A stretch of DNA of 64,000 bases from Mycolicibacterium poriferae (lineage in GTDB: Bacteria > Actinomycetota > Actinomycetes > Mycobacteriales > Mycobacteriaceae), in contig NZ_AP022570.1 in NCBI RefSeq assembly GCF_010728325.1, positions 2,108,001 through 2,172,000 on the forward strand. The letters run 5' to 3'. The position numbers and the translations under genes were made by a program. Position 1 is the stretch's first letter; each line of letters starts with the position of its first letter. Below, piece by piece: positions 9,319 through 17,615 of this stretch. The notes under the pieces were generated by a model. It did not search any database. It saw only the letters and a program-made list of their open reading frames with translations, and had not been told where the DNA came from.

Positions 9319-9969
9319 GTGACCGACACTCACCCGGACAAGCCGTCCGCCAAGCGCGCCCGGCGAACCCGCGTCAACGGCGAGCAATCGCGCGAACGCA
9401 TCCTCGATGCCGCGACCGAAGTCGCCGCCGAGCGGGGTTACGACGGCACCACGATCTCATTGGTGAGCAAGAAGAGCGGGCTACCACCCACCTCGATCTA
9501 CTGGCATTTCGCCGACAAAGACGACTTGATTGCGGCCGTCATCCAGCGCAGCTTCGCGCGGTGGCTGGCCGCACTGAACCTGCCCGGTGGTGAGGAGATC
9601 GCCGGCCGGTTGCGGGACCTGGGGCCGCAGGTGGCCAAGGCTCTGCTGGACGCGCCGGACTTCCTGCGTCTGGGGCTGATGCTGGCGCTGGAACACCGGC
9701 CGGTCGAGCCACGCGCGCGAGAGATGTTCCTGCAGGTCCGCGCGGAAGCCTCGCGGCGCTTCGAAGGCATCGTCCGCGAGTTGGCGCCCGAGCTCGATGA
9801 GGAGCAGGCGCAGCTGATCGCCACCTACGCGATCGCGGGCGCCGACGGTCTGTTCATCGCCAGGGAGGTCGGCGGCGACTCGGTGGACCTGATCAGGCTT
9901 TTCGAGCTGCATGCCCGCGTGGTCTTCGAAGTCGCCCACACGCTGGTGACGTCCGCGGGACCGTCCTAG
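9319..9969 (+). CDS. TetR-family transcriptional regulator
   Basis: The 216-residue protein starts at GTG 9319 after a GAGGAG ribosome site. Residues 20-70 form a TetR helix-turn-helix (ILDAATEVAAERGYDGTTIS ... TSIYWHFADKDDLIAAV). The C-terminal helical domain is of unknown ligand. It lies downstream of the aldolase remnant and upstream of the Rieske lipoprotein, all on the plus strand, in a block absent from M. tuberculosis at this locus. The palindrome at 9259 is a likely self-operator. It may be left over from a catabolic cluster. Confidence 0.9.
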   Translation: MTDTHPDKPSAKRARRTRVNGEQSRERILDAATEVAAERGYDGTTISLVSKKSGLPPTSIYWHFADKDDLIAAVIQRSFARWLAALNLPGGEEIAGRLRDLGPQVAKALLDAPDFLRLGLMLALEHRPVEPRAREMFLQVRAEASRRFEGIVRELAPELDEEQAQLIATYAIAGADGLFIAREVGGDSVDLIRLFELHARVVFEVAHTLVTSAGPS

Positions 9970-10086
9970 GGCACTGCCGAAGGTGCGTTGTTGCCGATTG
10001 CGCATGCGAAGCCGGGTCTGCCTGGCCGACACTGGACCTGCCGCGCGGTACAGCCCATCGGCGGCCAGCCCACCGAAAGGTCAGTG

Positions 10087-10524
10087 ATGGACATCCACGA
10101 CGTGCCGATCCCGCGTAAAACCGTACTCGCCGGCTTCGGCGTCGGGGCCGCGGCGGTCACGCTGGCGGCCTGCTCGAGCGGCGATTCCGGGTCCGATCCC
10201 GACGCCGGAGCGGACGCGAGCCCGGGCGGTGACCCGTCGGCCGCGCCGGAGTCGCTCACCTCGACCGCCGACGTGCCCGTCGGGTCGGGGATCATCGTCG
10301 GCGACGTCGTCGTCACCCAGCCGGTCACAGGGGATTACCAGGCCTTTTCGGCGGTGTGCACCCACTCGGGCTGTCTGATCAACCAGGTCGCCGACGGCAC
10401 CATCAACTGCCCATGCCACGGCAGCAAGTTCAGCCTCGACGGCCAGGTGGTCAACGGGCCGGCGGCCCGGCCGCTCACCCCGGTCTCGGTCGAGGTGCAG
10501 GGGGATTCGATCGTCCTGACCTGA
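10087..10524 (+). CDS. Rieske [2Fe-2S] lipoprotein
   Basis: The 145-residue protein starts at ATG 10087, seven bases after an AAAGG site. The N-terminus PRKTVLAGFGVGAAAVTLAACS resembles a lipoprotein signal with lipobox LAAC (Cys29). A Gly/Asp/Ser linker precedes a Rieske domain with both ligand boxes: CTHSGC (C91, H93, C96) and CPCHGS (C108, C110, H111). All cluster ligands and the disulfide pair are present. Stand-alone Rieske lipoproteins of this size are common in actinobacteria. The redox partner is not evident here. Confidence 0.9.
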   Translation: MDIHDVPIPRKTVLAGFGVGAAAVTLAACSSGDSGSDPDAGADASPGGDPSAAPESLTSTADVPVGSGIIVGDVVVTQPVTGDYQAFSAVCTHSGCLINQVADGTINCPCHGSKFSLDGQVVNGPAARPLTPVSVEVQGDSIVLT

Positions 10525-10529
10525 CGGCG

Positions 10530-10595
10530 CGTCACGTGCGCGGCGGCCACAGGCGTGCCCGTCACGTGTGCGCCCGTCACGTGCGCGGCGGCCAC
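10530..10595. repeat. Micro-duplication of the iclR 3' end
   Basis: CGTCACGTGCGCGGCGGCCA occurs at 10530 and again at 10575, with a shorter copy (CGTCACGTGTGCG) at 10560. The 10575 copy is the last coding bases and stop of the minus-strand iclR gene; the others lie beyond its stop, between the convergent Rieske and iclR genes. Confidence 0.8.
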
Positions 10596-11317
10596 ACCGG
10601 AGCACCCAGCTCGCGCGACACGGTGCGTGCGGTGTCCCGCAACGCGTCGACCGCCTCGGGCGGCAGCGGCCAGCGGCCGGCGGGTACCACCAGGCTGATC
10701 GCGCCGGCCGGCTGTTCGGTGGTGTCGAAAACCGTTGCCGCCAGAGCGCATTCCCCGAGAATCGCTTCCTCGACTTCGCTGGCGATGCCGGTGGCACGGA
10801 CCTCGACCAGCTGCTCGGCCAACGTCGCCGGGTCGATGATGGTGTCACCGGTCATACTGCGCAGCGGCCCGGTCAGCGCTTCGGGGGAGAACGCCAGCAA
10901 CGCCTTCCCCAGTGCGCTGGCATGGGCGGGAATGACGATGCCGACCTCCGGCATCTGACGGGTCCCGTCAGGCCGGGGCTCGTGGGCCACCACCACCACC
11001 TCATCGCGCAGCAGCACCGCGGTGCGCACCGCGCAGCCGGTGCGCCGGGCCAGCCCCTCGGCCCAGATCGCCACGCGCGATCGCAGTTCCAGCGTGTCGA
11101 GGTAGACGTTGCCGAGTCGCAGCGTCGCCGGGCCCAACCGGTAACGGCCGGAGTCGGCTTCCTGCTGGACCATGCCGTGGGCCAACAACGTGCGCACCAG
11201 GCCGTGCACGGTGGATGGAGCCAGGTCGATGGCGGTGGAGATCTCGCCGAGGCTCATCCGGCGACCGCCGCCGAGAACGGCCAGGATGCGCAGCGCGCGG
11301 TCCACCGCCTGGATCAT
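10577..11317 (-). CDS. IclR-family regulator, probably of the dha operon
   Basis: The 246-residue protein has an N-terminal winged helix (IQAVDRALRILAVLG, then GEISTAIDLAPSTVHGLVRTL) and an IclR effector domain (GLARRTGCAVRTAVLLRDEVVVVAHE ... SALGKALLA). The ATG at 11317 follows an AAGGGG site. A longer frame to 11383 would run into the operator region. It is divergent from the channel-dhaKLM operon with a 135-bp spacer containing clear palindromes. Control of dihydroxyacetone or glycerol uptake is therefore the simplest role, inferred from position. Confidence 0.88.
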   Translation of the reverse strand: MIQAVDRALRILAVLGGGRRMSLGEISTAIDLAPSTVHGLVRTLLAHGMVQQEADSGRYRLGPATLRLGNVYLDTLELRSRVAIWAEGLARRTGCAVRTAVLLRDEVVVVAHEPRPDGTRQMPEVGIVIPAHASALGKALLAFSPEALTGPLRSMTGDTIIDPATLAEQLVEVRATGIASEVEEAILGECALAATVFDTTEQPAGAISLVVPAGRWPLPPEAVDALRDTARTVSRELGAPVWPPRT

Positions 11318-11360
11318 CAGCGCGCCACCCCTTCCGGAACCACCCTTGTATCCACCGAAG

Positions 11361-11401
11361 CATAGGCGTATGGTCCAGATCACATTCGATAATGCCGAAT
11401 G
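11361..11401. promoter_or_regulatory. Candidate IclR operators between iclR and the dha operon
   Basis: A perfect inverted repeat, CATTCG-N7-CGAATG, lies at 11383-11401. A smaller one, CATA-GGCG-TATG, lies at 11361-11372. Both sit in the divergent spacer between iclR (start 11317) and the channel gene (start 11453). Length and symmetry fit an IclR dimer site. Confidence 0.55.
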
Positions 11402-11452
11402 ACATACGAGATAGTCGAGCCATACTCAGTTCAGACTCAACGGAGAGCAAGC

Positions 11453-12214
11453 ATGGACGAGCCATCCCTCACCCAGAAACTGGCCGCCGAAGCGCTCGGC
11501 ACCGCCTTCCTGGTGTTCATCGGAGTGGGATCGGTGCCCGCAACGATCATCGTCAACGGCGATGCCCCGTTCACGATGGCCGACCTGGGCATGATTTCCT
11601 TCGCGTTCGCCACCGTGGTGGTCGCGACCGTCTACGCGCTGGGCCACATCAGCGGCAACCACATCAACCCCGCCGTCACGGTGGGCCTCGCCGTCACGGG
11701 CAAGTTCCCCTGGTCCCGGGTGCCGGCCTACCTCACCGCTCAGGTGGTCGGCGCCGTCGCCGGTGCCGCGGCGATCATCGGCGTGCTGGGTCTGGCCGCG
11801 CGTGACGCCGGCCTCGGCGTCGCCACCTACGCCCCCGGAATCAGCCCGGCTCAGGCCTTCTTCGCCGAGTTCATCGGTACGTTCATTCTTGTGTTCACCG
11901 TGTTCGGCGTGATCCACCGCAAGGCCTCCGTCGGTTTCGCCGGCGTCGCGATCGGCCTCGTGGTGTTCGCCGCGATCATCCCGGTGGCGCCCACCACCGG
12001 AGCGTCCATCAACCCGGCCCGCACCCTCGGCCCGATGCTGGTGCAGCAGCTCGCCGGCGGCACCGTGCACTGGAACCAGCTGCCCGTCTACCTCAGTGCC
12101 GAACTGCTCGCCGGTGCGCTCGCCGCGCTGGCCTACGTCGCGATCTCCCGCACCCGCGCCGACAACGCACCGGCAGCGGTGCCCGAACCCGCCGCCACAC
12201 CCACCCCCGCCTGA
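11453..12214 (+). CDS. MIP-family channel (glycerol/dihydroxyacetone facilitator-like)
   Basis: The 253-residue membrane protein has six hydrophobic segments and the two family NPA motifs, HINPAVTVG (about residue 70) and SINPARTLG (about residue 185). The ATG at 11453 follows a GGAGAG site. It begins the operon with dhaK 17 bp downstream, so it most likely lets dihydroxyacetone or glycerol into the cell. Some MIP members are water channels, and selectivity cannot be read from sequence alone. The C-terminus is a short Pro/Ala tail. Confidence 0.9.
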   Translation: MDEPSLTQKLAAEALGTAFLVFIGVGSVPATIIVNGDAPFTMADLGMISFAFATVVVATVYALGHISGNHINPAVTVGLAVTGKFPWSRVPAYLTAQVVGAVAGAAAIIGVLGLAARDAGLGVATYAPGISPAQAFFAEFIGTFILVFTVFGVIHRKASVGFAGVAIGLVVFAAIIPVAPTTGASINPARTLGPMLVQQLAGGTVHWNQLPVYLSAELLAGALAALAYVAISRTRADNAPAAVPEPAATPTPA

Positions 12215-12231
12215 CCCCGAGGAGCCCCACC

Positions 12232-13230
12232 ATGAAGAAGCTGATCAACGACCCGGCCGACGTCGTCGCCGAGGCTCTGCGCGGAATGGCCATCGCCCAT
12301 CCAGAACTGCGCGTCGACCACACCCACCGCATCGTCTACCGCGGCGATGCCCCCGTTTCAGGAAAGGTCGGCCTGATCTCCGGGGGCGGCTCCGGGCACG
12401 AACCGCTGCACGGCGGTTTCGTAGGCCCTGGCATGCTCGACGCCGCCTGCGCCGGAGAGGTTTTCACCTCACCCGTGCCCGACCAGATGCTCGAAGCCAC
12501 CCGCGGTGTCAACGGCGGCGCCGGCGTGGTGCACATCGTCAAGAACTACACCGGTGACGTGATGAACTTCGAGATGGCCGCGGAATTGGCCATGGCCGAG
12601 GACATCCCGGTCGAGTCGGTGATCGTCGACGACGACGTCGCCGTGCAGGACAGCACCTTCACCGCCGGGAGACGCGGAGTCGGCGCGACGGTCCTGGTCG
12701 AGAAGATCGCCGGAGCCGCCGCCGACCAGGGCCGCCCGCTGGCCGATGTGGCCGACGTCGCCCGCCGCGTCAACGCCGCCGCCCGCAGCATGGGCGTGGC
12801 GCTCACCTCGTGCACCGTGCCCGCAGTCGGGCATCCCACATTCGAACTGTCCGACTCGGAAATGGAAGTGGGTATCGGAATCCACGGCGAACCGGGTCGC
12901 GAACGCATGCCGATCCGGCCCGCCCGTGACGTCGCCGAACTGATCTGCGAACCGATCCTTGCCGACCTCGACTTCGCCGGCCCGGACGGGGCCATCCTGT
13001 TCGTCAACGGCATGGGCGCCACGCCACTGCTCGAGCTGTACGTGATGTACGCCGAAGTTGCTGCCATCCTGGAGAAGTCGGGAGTTCAGATCGCCCGCTC
13101 GCTGGTCGGCCCGTTCATCACCAGCCTGGACATGGCCGGATGTTCGGTGACGCTGCTGCGTGCCGACGATGACCTGCTGACGTTATGGGACCACCCGGTG
13201 AACACGCCGGCACTGCGGAAGGGCTGCTGA
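12232..13230 (+). CDS. dhaK: Dihydroxyacetone kinase subunit DhaK
   Basis: DhaK binds dihydroxyacetone covalently and passes it for phosphorylation by DhaL. The 332-residue protein is full length. It has the GGGSGHEPLHGGFVG substrate loop (about residues 50-64) and the covalent hemiaminal histidine H218 in GIGIHGEPG. The ATG follows a GAGGAG site. It sits between the channel gene and dhaL, with the dhaL ATG directly after its stop (TGAATG). Confidence 0.96.
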   Translation: MKKLINDPADVVAEALRGMAIAHPELRVDHTHRIVYRGDAPVSGKVGLISGGGSGHEPLHGGFVGPGMLDAACAGEVFTSPVPDQMLEATRGVNGGAGVVHIVKNYTGDVMNFEMAAELAMAEDIPVESVIVDDDVAVQDSTFTAGRRGVGATVLVEKIAGAAADQGRPLADVADVARRVNAAARSMGVALTSCTVPAVGHPTFELSDSEMEVGIGIHGEPGRERMPIRPARDVAELICEPILADLDFAGPDGAILFVNGMGATPLLELYVMYAEVAAILEKSGVQIARSLVGPFITSLDMAGCSVTLLRADDDLLTLWDHPVNTPALRKGC

Positions 13231-13866
13231 ATGACTCAGGCGGACATCGACGTCACCACTCTGAGCGACTGGATCCGGGAGTATGCGCGCGTGATCGGCG
13301 AGAACGCCGGCTATCTCACCGACCTCGACGCGGCCATCGGCGACGCCGACCACGGCACCAACATGGAACGCGGCATGAGCGCCGTCGTCGCGGCGCTCGA
13401 CGAGACTCCTGCGCCAGACCCCTCCGCGCTCGTCAAGAAAGTCGGGATGACGTTGGTGAGTTCGGTCGGCGGAGCCAGCGGTCCGCTCTACGGGACATTC
13501 TTCCTGCGGATGGCCACCGCGCTGGCAGACGGCGCGAGTGCGACCGACTTCGCCAAGGCGCTGCGCGCCGGGGTCGACGGTGTGGTGCAGCGCGGGCGCG
13601 CCGAGGCCGGCGACAAGACCATGTTCGACGCGCTGGCTCCCGCGCTGGACACCCTGGATGCCGAACTGGCAGCCGGAGCCGATCTGGCGACCGCGCTGGT
13701 CGCCGCGGAGGCGGCCGCCGTGGCCGGGCGCGACGCCACCGAAGCGATGGTCGCGCGCAAGGGCCGTGCCTCCTACCTCGGCCAGCGCAGCGTCGGGCAC
13801 ATCGACCCGGGCGCGGCCTCCTCGGCGATGCTGATCGGCGCGGCGGCAACGGCATTCGGGGCGTGA
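13231..13866 (+). CDS. dhaL: Dihydroxyacetone kinase subunit DhaL
   Basis: DhaL holds the bound ADP that is rephosphorylated by DhaM and transfers phosphate to dihydroxyacetone. The 211-residue protein shows the magnesium/nucleotide motif DAAIGDADHGTNMERG (about residues 32-47), SVGGASGPLYGTFF, and the C-terminal HIDPGAASSA. Its stop overlaps the dhaM GTG (GTGA), so the three subunits are translationally coupled. Confidence 0.96.
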   Translation: MTQADIDVTTLSDWIREYARVIGENAGYLTDLDAAIGDADHGTNMERGMSAVVAALDETPAPDPSALVKKVGMTLVSSVGGASGPLYGTFFLRMATALADGASATDFAKALRAGVDGVVQRGRAEAGDKTMFDALAPALDTLDAELAAGADLATALVAAEAAAVAGRDATEAMVARKGRASYLGQRSVGHIDPGAASSAMLIGAAATAFGA

Positions 13867-16295
13867 CCGCCATGGCGCCCGTCGGGCTGGTTGTCGTCTC
13901 TCACAGCCGAGCGCTGGCTCGCGCCGCGGTCGCGCTGGCCCAGGAGATGTTGCACGGCAAGCAACTTCGCATCGCCGTCGCCGCAGGCCTCGACGAAACC
14001 ACCTTCGGCACCGATGCTGCGCAGATCGTCGACGCCATCACCTCCGCCGACCAGGGTGCCGGCGTGGTGGTGCTGATGGACCTGGGCAGCGCCGTGCTGT
14101 CTGCCGAGCTCGCGCTGGAGCTGCTCGACGACGATGCCCGCGATCGAGTAGTGCTGTGCCCGGCGCCGCTGGTCGAGGGTCTGGTGGTCGCCGCGGTGGC
14201 CGCCGCCGGTGGGGCCACGATCGACGAGGTCGTCGCCGAAGCCGGCGGGGCATTGGCCGGCAAGGCCGGACAACTGGGTGAGGCCCCCGACGCCGGCGCC
14301 GGGGGCGCTCCGGTCGACGACGGTCTGGTCGGCACCTTCACCGTCGAGAACCCGCACGGCCTGCACGCCCGCCCCGCCGCCCGGCTGGTACACGAGGTGC
14401 GTCACCGCGACGCCCGCGTCCACCTGCGCAATGTGCGCACCGACTCCGAATGGATCGACGCCACAAGCCTTTCCAAGATCGCGACGCTGGGCGTCAGGAA
14501 AGGCGACACCGTCGAGTTGCGGGTCTCGGGCAGGCGGGCCGCCGAGACGCTCGAACACGTGCTGGCGCTGGCCGCCCGCAATTTCGACGAATCCACCGAA
14601 CCGGCCACTGCAGTGTCGGACGCGCCCGCGGCCCGGCAACCCATCGGCGCGGTGGCGGGGCTGGGCATCGGCCCGGCCCGCTCGGCCCGGCGGGGTCCCA
14701 TCGACGTGCCCGACGAACCCGCCGCCGACCCGGTGACCGAGTGGCGACGGCTGGGCAAGGCGATCGCCTCCGTCCGTCGCGACATCAGCGCTCAGCGCGC
14801 CGACACCGCCCGCGACGTCGGAGAGGCCGAGGCAGGGATCTTCGACGCCCACCTCTTGCTGCTCGACGACGCCGAACTGCTCGACGCCGCCCGCGCCCGC
14901 ATCGATGACGGCTCGTCGGCCGCCGCCGGTTGGTCGGCCGCGGTCAGCGCACTGGCGGGCAGGTTCGCCGCCTTGACCGACCCGTACCTGCAGGCCCGCG
15001 CCGCCGACGTCACCGCCGTCGGTGACCAGGTGTTGCGGGCGATGCTCGGCGTCGCGCCGGGAACCGCGGGCAGCGGCGTGCTGATCGCCGACGACCTGAC
15101 CCCCGGCGAAGCTGCCGAACTGGACCCAGCGCAGGTGGTCGCGGTGCTGATGGCATACGGCAGTCCCCACGCCCACAACGTGATCCTGCTGCGCGCCAAG
15201 AACATTCCCACGATTGTCGGTGCCGGACCCGAGGTGTTGACGGTCGCCGACGGCACCACCATCGCCGTCGACGGCACCCGCGGTGAGTACCACGTCGACC
15301 CGCCCGCCGACGTCCGCGCCCGCTTCCTCGAGCAGGTGCATGCGCTCGAGGAACGTCGCCGCGCCGCCCACGCCCGGTCGGACCGGCCCGCCGTCACGAC
15401 CGACGGCGTCACCGTCGGCGTCGGCGCCAACATCGGCTCGGTCGACGACGCGCGGGCCGCCGCCGCGCACGGCGCCGACTTCGCCGGGCTGGTCCGGACC
15501 GAATTCCTGTTCCTCGGCCGGCCTGACGCACCCAGCGTCGACGAACAGGTGGCCGTCTACCGCAAGATCGCCGAAGCTCTCGACGGACGGCGGGTCACGC
15601 TGCGCACCCTCGACGTAGGGGGGGACAAGCCGCTGGAGTTTGCGCCCGGGCCCGCCGAGCTCAACCCGTTCCTGGGCGTCCGCGGCGTCCGAATGTCGTT
15701 GCAGCACCCACAGCTGTTGTCCGACCAGTTATTGGCGATGGCGCTGGTGGCACAGCACACCCCCGTCAGCGTGATGTTCCCGATGGTCAGCACACTCGAC
15801 GAGTTGCTCGCCGCGCGACAGTTGCTCGACGACGCCGTCACGAAGGCCGGGCCCGCTCCCGCGGGCCTGCAGGTCGGGATCATGGTCGAAGTTCCTGCCG
15901 CCGCGCTGAAATCCGCGGCGCTGGCGCCCCACGTCGACTTCATGTCGATCGGCACCAACGACCTGACCCAGTACGCGTTGGCCGCCGACCGCGGCAACGA
16001 CGCGGTGGCCACGATCGGTGACTCCTACGACCCGGGGTTGCTTGCCCTGATCCGCGCCACCTGCGCTGGCGCGCAGGGGCGGGCGTCGGTGTCGGTGTGT
16101 GGGGAGTTCGCCGCCGACGAACGTGCCGCCGGGCTGCTGATCGGGCTGGGCGTCGACGCGCTGTCGGTCACCCCGCCCGCGGTGCCCGCGGTCAAGGAGG
16201 CGGTGCGGGCCGTCGACCGGGCGGCGGCTCGAGAGTTGGCCGTGCGTGCGGTTGCGGCGGAGTCGGCCGACGGGGTGCGGGAGCTGCTCGGGTAG
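13863..16295 (+). CDS. dhaM: DhaM multiphosphoryl transfer protein (EIIA-HPr-Enzyme I fusion)
   Basis: This 810-residue fusion carries phosphate from phosphoenolpyruvate to DhaL-ADP. Domain 1 (about 1-130) is mannose-type EIIA with active H14 (VSHSRALA). Domain 2 (about 155-240) is HPr with H168 (NPHGLHARPAARL). The rest is a complete Enzyme I, with the swivel histidine in SPHAHNVIL (about H438) and a PEP-binding TIM barrel containing TEFLFLGRP, DVGGDKPLEF, IGTNDLTQYALAADRGND and C746 in SVCGEFA. E. coli DhaM has only a shortened EI, so this version needs no separate general PTS proteins. The alternative start is ATG 13872. Confidence 0.95.
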   Translation: MTAMAPVGLVVVSHSRALARAAVALAQEMLHGKQLRIAVAAGLDETTFGTDAAQIVDAITSADQGAGVVVLMDLGSAVLSAELALELLDDDARDRVVLCPAPLVEGLVVAAVAAAGGATIDEVVAEAGGALAGKAGQLGEAPDAGAGGAPVDDGLVGTFTVENPHGLHARPAARLVHEVRHRDARVHLRNVRTDSEWIDATSLSKIATLGVRKGDTVELRVSGRRAAETLEHVLALAARNFDESTEPATAVSDAPAARQPIGAVAGLGIGPARSARRGPIDVPDEPAADPVTEWRRLGKAIASVRRDISAQRADTARDVGEAEAGIFDAHLLLLDDAELLDAARARIDDGSSAAAGWSAAVSALAGRFAALTDPYLQARAADVTAVGDQVLRAMLGVAPGTAGSGVLIADDLTPGEAAELDPAQVVAVLMAYGSPHAHNVILLRAKNIPTIVGAGPEVLTVADGTTIAVDGTRGEYHVDPPADVRARFLEQVHALEERRRAAHARSDRPAVTTDGVTVGVGANIGSVDDARAAAAHGADFAGLVRTEFLFLGRPDAPSVDEQVAVYRKIAEALDGRRVTLRTLDVGGDKPLEFAPGPAELNPFLGVRGVRMSLQHPQLLSDQLLAMALVAQHTPVSVMFPMVSTLDELLAARQLLDDAVTKAGPAPAGLQVGIMVEVPAAALKSAALAPHVDFMSIGTNDLTQYALAADRGNDAVATIGDSYDPGLLALIRATCAGAQGRASVSVCGEFAADERAAGLLIGLGVDALSVTPPAVPAVKEAVRAVDRAAARELAVRAVAAESADGVRELLG

Positions 16296-16480
16296 TGGCC
16301 GTGCGTGCGGTGGCGGCGGGGCTGCTCGGGTTGCCGGGAGTTGCTCGGGTAGTCGCCGTGCGTGCGGTGGCGGCGGGGCTGCTCGGGTTGCCGGGAGTTG
16401 CTCGGGTTGTCGCCGAACGTCCGGTGGCTGGGTGCGCCGACGGGTGCGGGAGGTGCTCGGGCAGTCGCCGAGCGTGAACT
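16278..16480 (+). repeat. 57-bp tandem repeat growing out of the dhaM 3' end
   Basis: Units start at 16278 and 16335. A third, degrading copy starts at 16392 and a fragment near 16447. Each begins CGGGAGCTGCTCGGG or a close variant. The first unit starts inside dhaM and includes its last codons (ReLLG) and TAG. The rest of the 263-bp spacer to the next gene shows a T6 run at 16500 but no gene. Confidence 0.85.
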
Positions 16481-16558
16481 GGTTGCGATCCGCCGGCCGT
16501 TTTTTCGCACAGGCTTCACAATCGGCGACGTGTCGGTGGCACCGAGCACACTCGCGGC

Positions 16559-17398
16559 ATGGGGGAGCCCTTCATCGGCAGTGAGGCGGTCCGGGCGGGC
16601 CGGCTGACACCGTATGCACTGCGCAGCCGCTACCGCGCCGTCCTGCCGGGCATCTACCTGCCGCCGGGGGCGGAGATCACCGCGATCACTCGCGCGAAAG
16701 CCGCTTGGCTGTGGACGGGGCGGGCGGGCGTCGTCGCCGGTCAGTCGGCCGCGGCGCTCCACGGAGCGAAGTGGGTCGACGCCCGTCGTCCCGCCGAAGT
16801 TCTGTGGAGCAACAGACATGCGCCGCGCGGGGTCACCGTCTGGTCCGACAGCGTCGCCGACGACGAGCTCGACGTGGTCCGAGGCGTGCGGGTCACGACG
16901 CCAGAGCGCACCGCCCTGGACATCGCGTGCCGGTACCCGCTGGACCGAGCCGTCGCCGCGCTCGACGCGCTGGCCCGCGCCACCAAGCTCAAGATCGCCG
17001 ACGTCGAGCTGCTCGCCGAACGCCACAAGGGGCGTCGCGGCATCCGTCGTGCCCGCGAGTCGCTCGAGCTCGTAGACCCGGGCGCTGAATCACCCCAGGA
17101 GACCCGCGTCCGGCTGCTGTTGATCCGAGCCGGCTTCCCGCGCCCCGAAACGCAGATCCCGGTCTACGACGACTACGGCGGTCTGCTCGCCGAGCTCGAC
17201 ATGGGCTGGCGAGACAAGATGATTGCGATCGACTACGAAGGCGACCACCACCGCAGGACGCCCTGGGAGTTCAACAAAGGCATTCGTCGCCACGACGCTG
17301 TCACCGACCGTGGCTGGGACGACATCCGGGTGACCTCTGCGGACACCGACGGCGGCATCGTGGCGAGGGTGTGGACGGCGTGGGATCGCCGAGTGTGA
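16559..17398 (+). CDS. DUF559 / AbiEi-like domain protein
   Basis: The 279-residue protein resembles the mycobacterial family with an N-terminal winged-helix AbiEi-like region (VLPGIYLP ... GVVAGQSAAALHGA, TTPERTALDIACR) and a C-terminal DUF559 fold related to Vsr-type endonucleases (ESPQETRVRLLLIRAGF, AELDMGWRDKMIAIDYEGDHHR). Acidic and histidine residues typical of that nuclease-like fold are present, but activity is unproven. No partner antitoxin is adjacent. It lies between the dhaM repeat array and comF, outside the conserved M. tuberculosis order. Such genes are common and scattered in mycobacteria. Confidence 0.8.
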   Translation: MGEPFIGSEAVRAGRLTPYALRSRYRAVLPGIYLPPGAEITAITRAKAAWLWTGRAGVVAGQSAAALHGAKWVDARRPAEVLWSNRHAPRGVTVWSDSVADDELDVVRGVRVTTPERTALDIACRYPLDRAVAALDALARATKLKIADVELLAERHKGRRGIRRARESLELVDPGAESPQETRVRLLLIRAGFPRPETQIPVYDDYGGLLAELDMGWRDKMIAIDYEGDHHRRTPWEFNKGIRRHDAVTDRGWDDIRVTSADTDGGIVARVWTAWDRRV

Positions 17399-17494
17399 GC
17401 TCAGTGCGAAAAGTCGGCCCGGATTTCGCAGAGGATTCACGTTCGACGAGGGTGACCGGGCTGGTGGCGGCCGCTCCGGCACCCGGCCGGGGGG

Positions 17495-17587
17495 AGCCAC
17501 GGGACGCGGCCGGCAGCCACGGGACGCGGCCGGCAGCCACGGGACCCGGCCGAGGCCAGCCACGGGACCCGGTCGGGGCCAGCCACA
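17495..17587 (+). repeat. 20-23 bp tandem repeats upstream of comF
   Basis: Four units beginning AGCCACGGGAC start at 17495, 17515, 17535 and 17558, the last two 23 bp long. A fifth partial unit lies at 17581. They occupy the 217-bp spacer between the DUF559 gene and comF. No promoter is obvious. Confidence 0.85.
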
Positions 17588-17615
17588 GCGCGGAAGGCGC
17601 CGAGAGGGAGGACAG

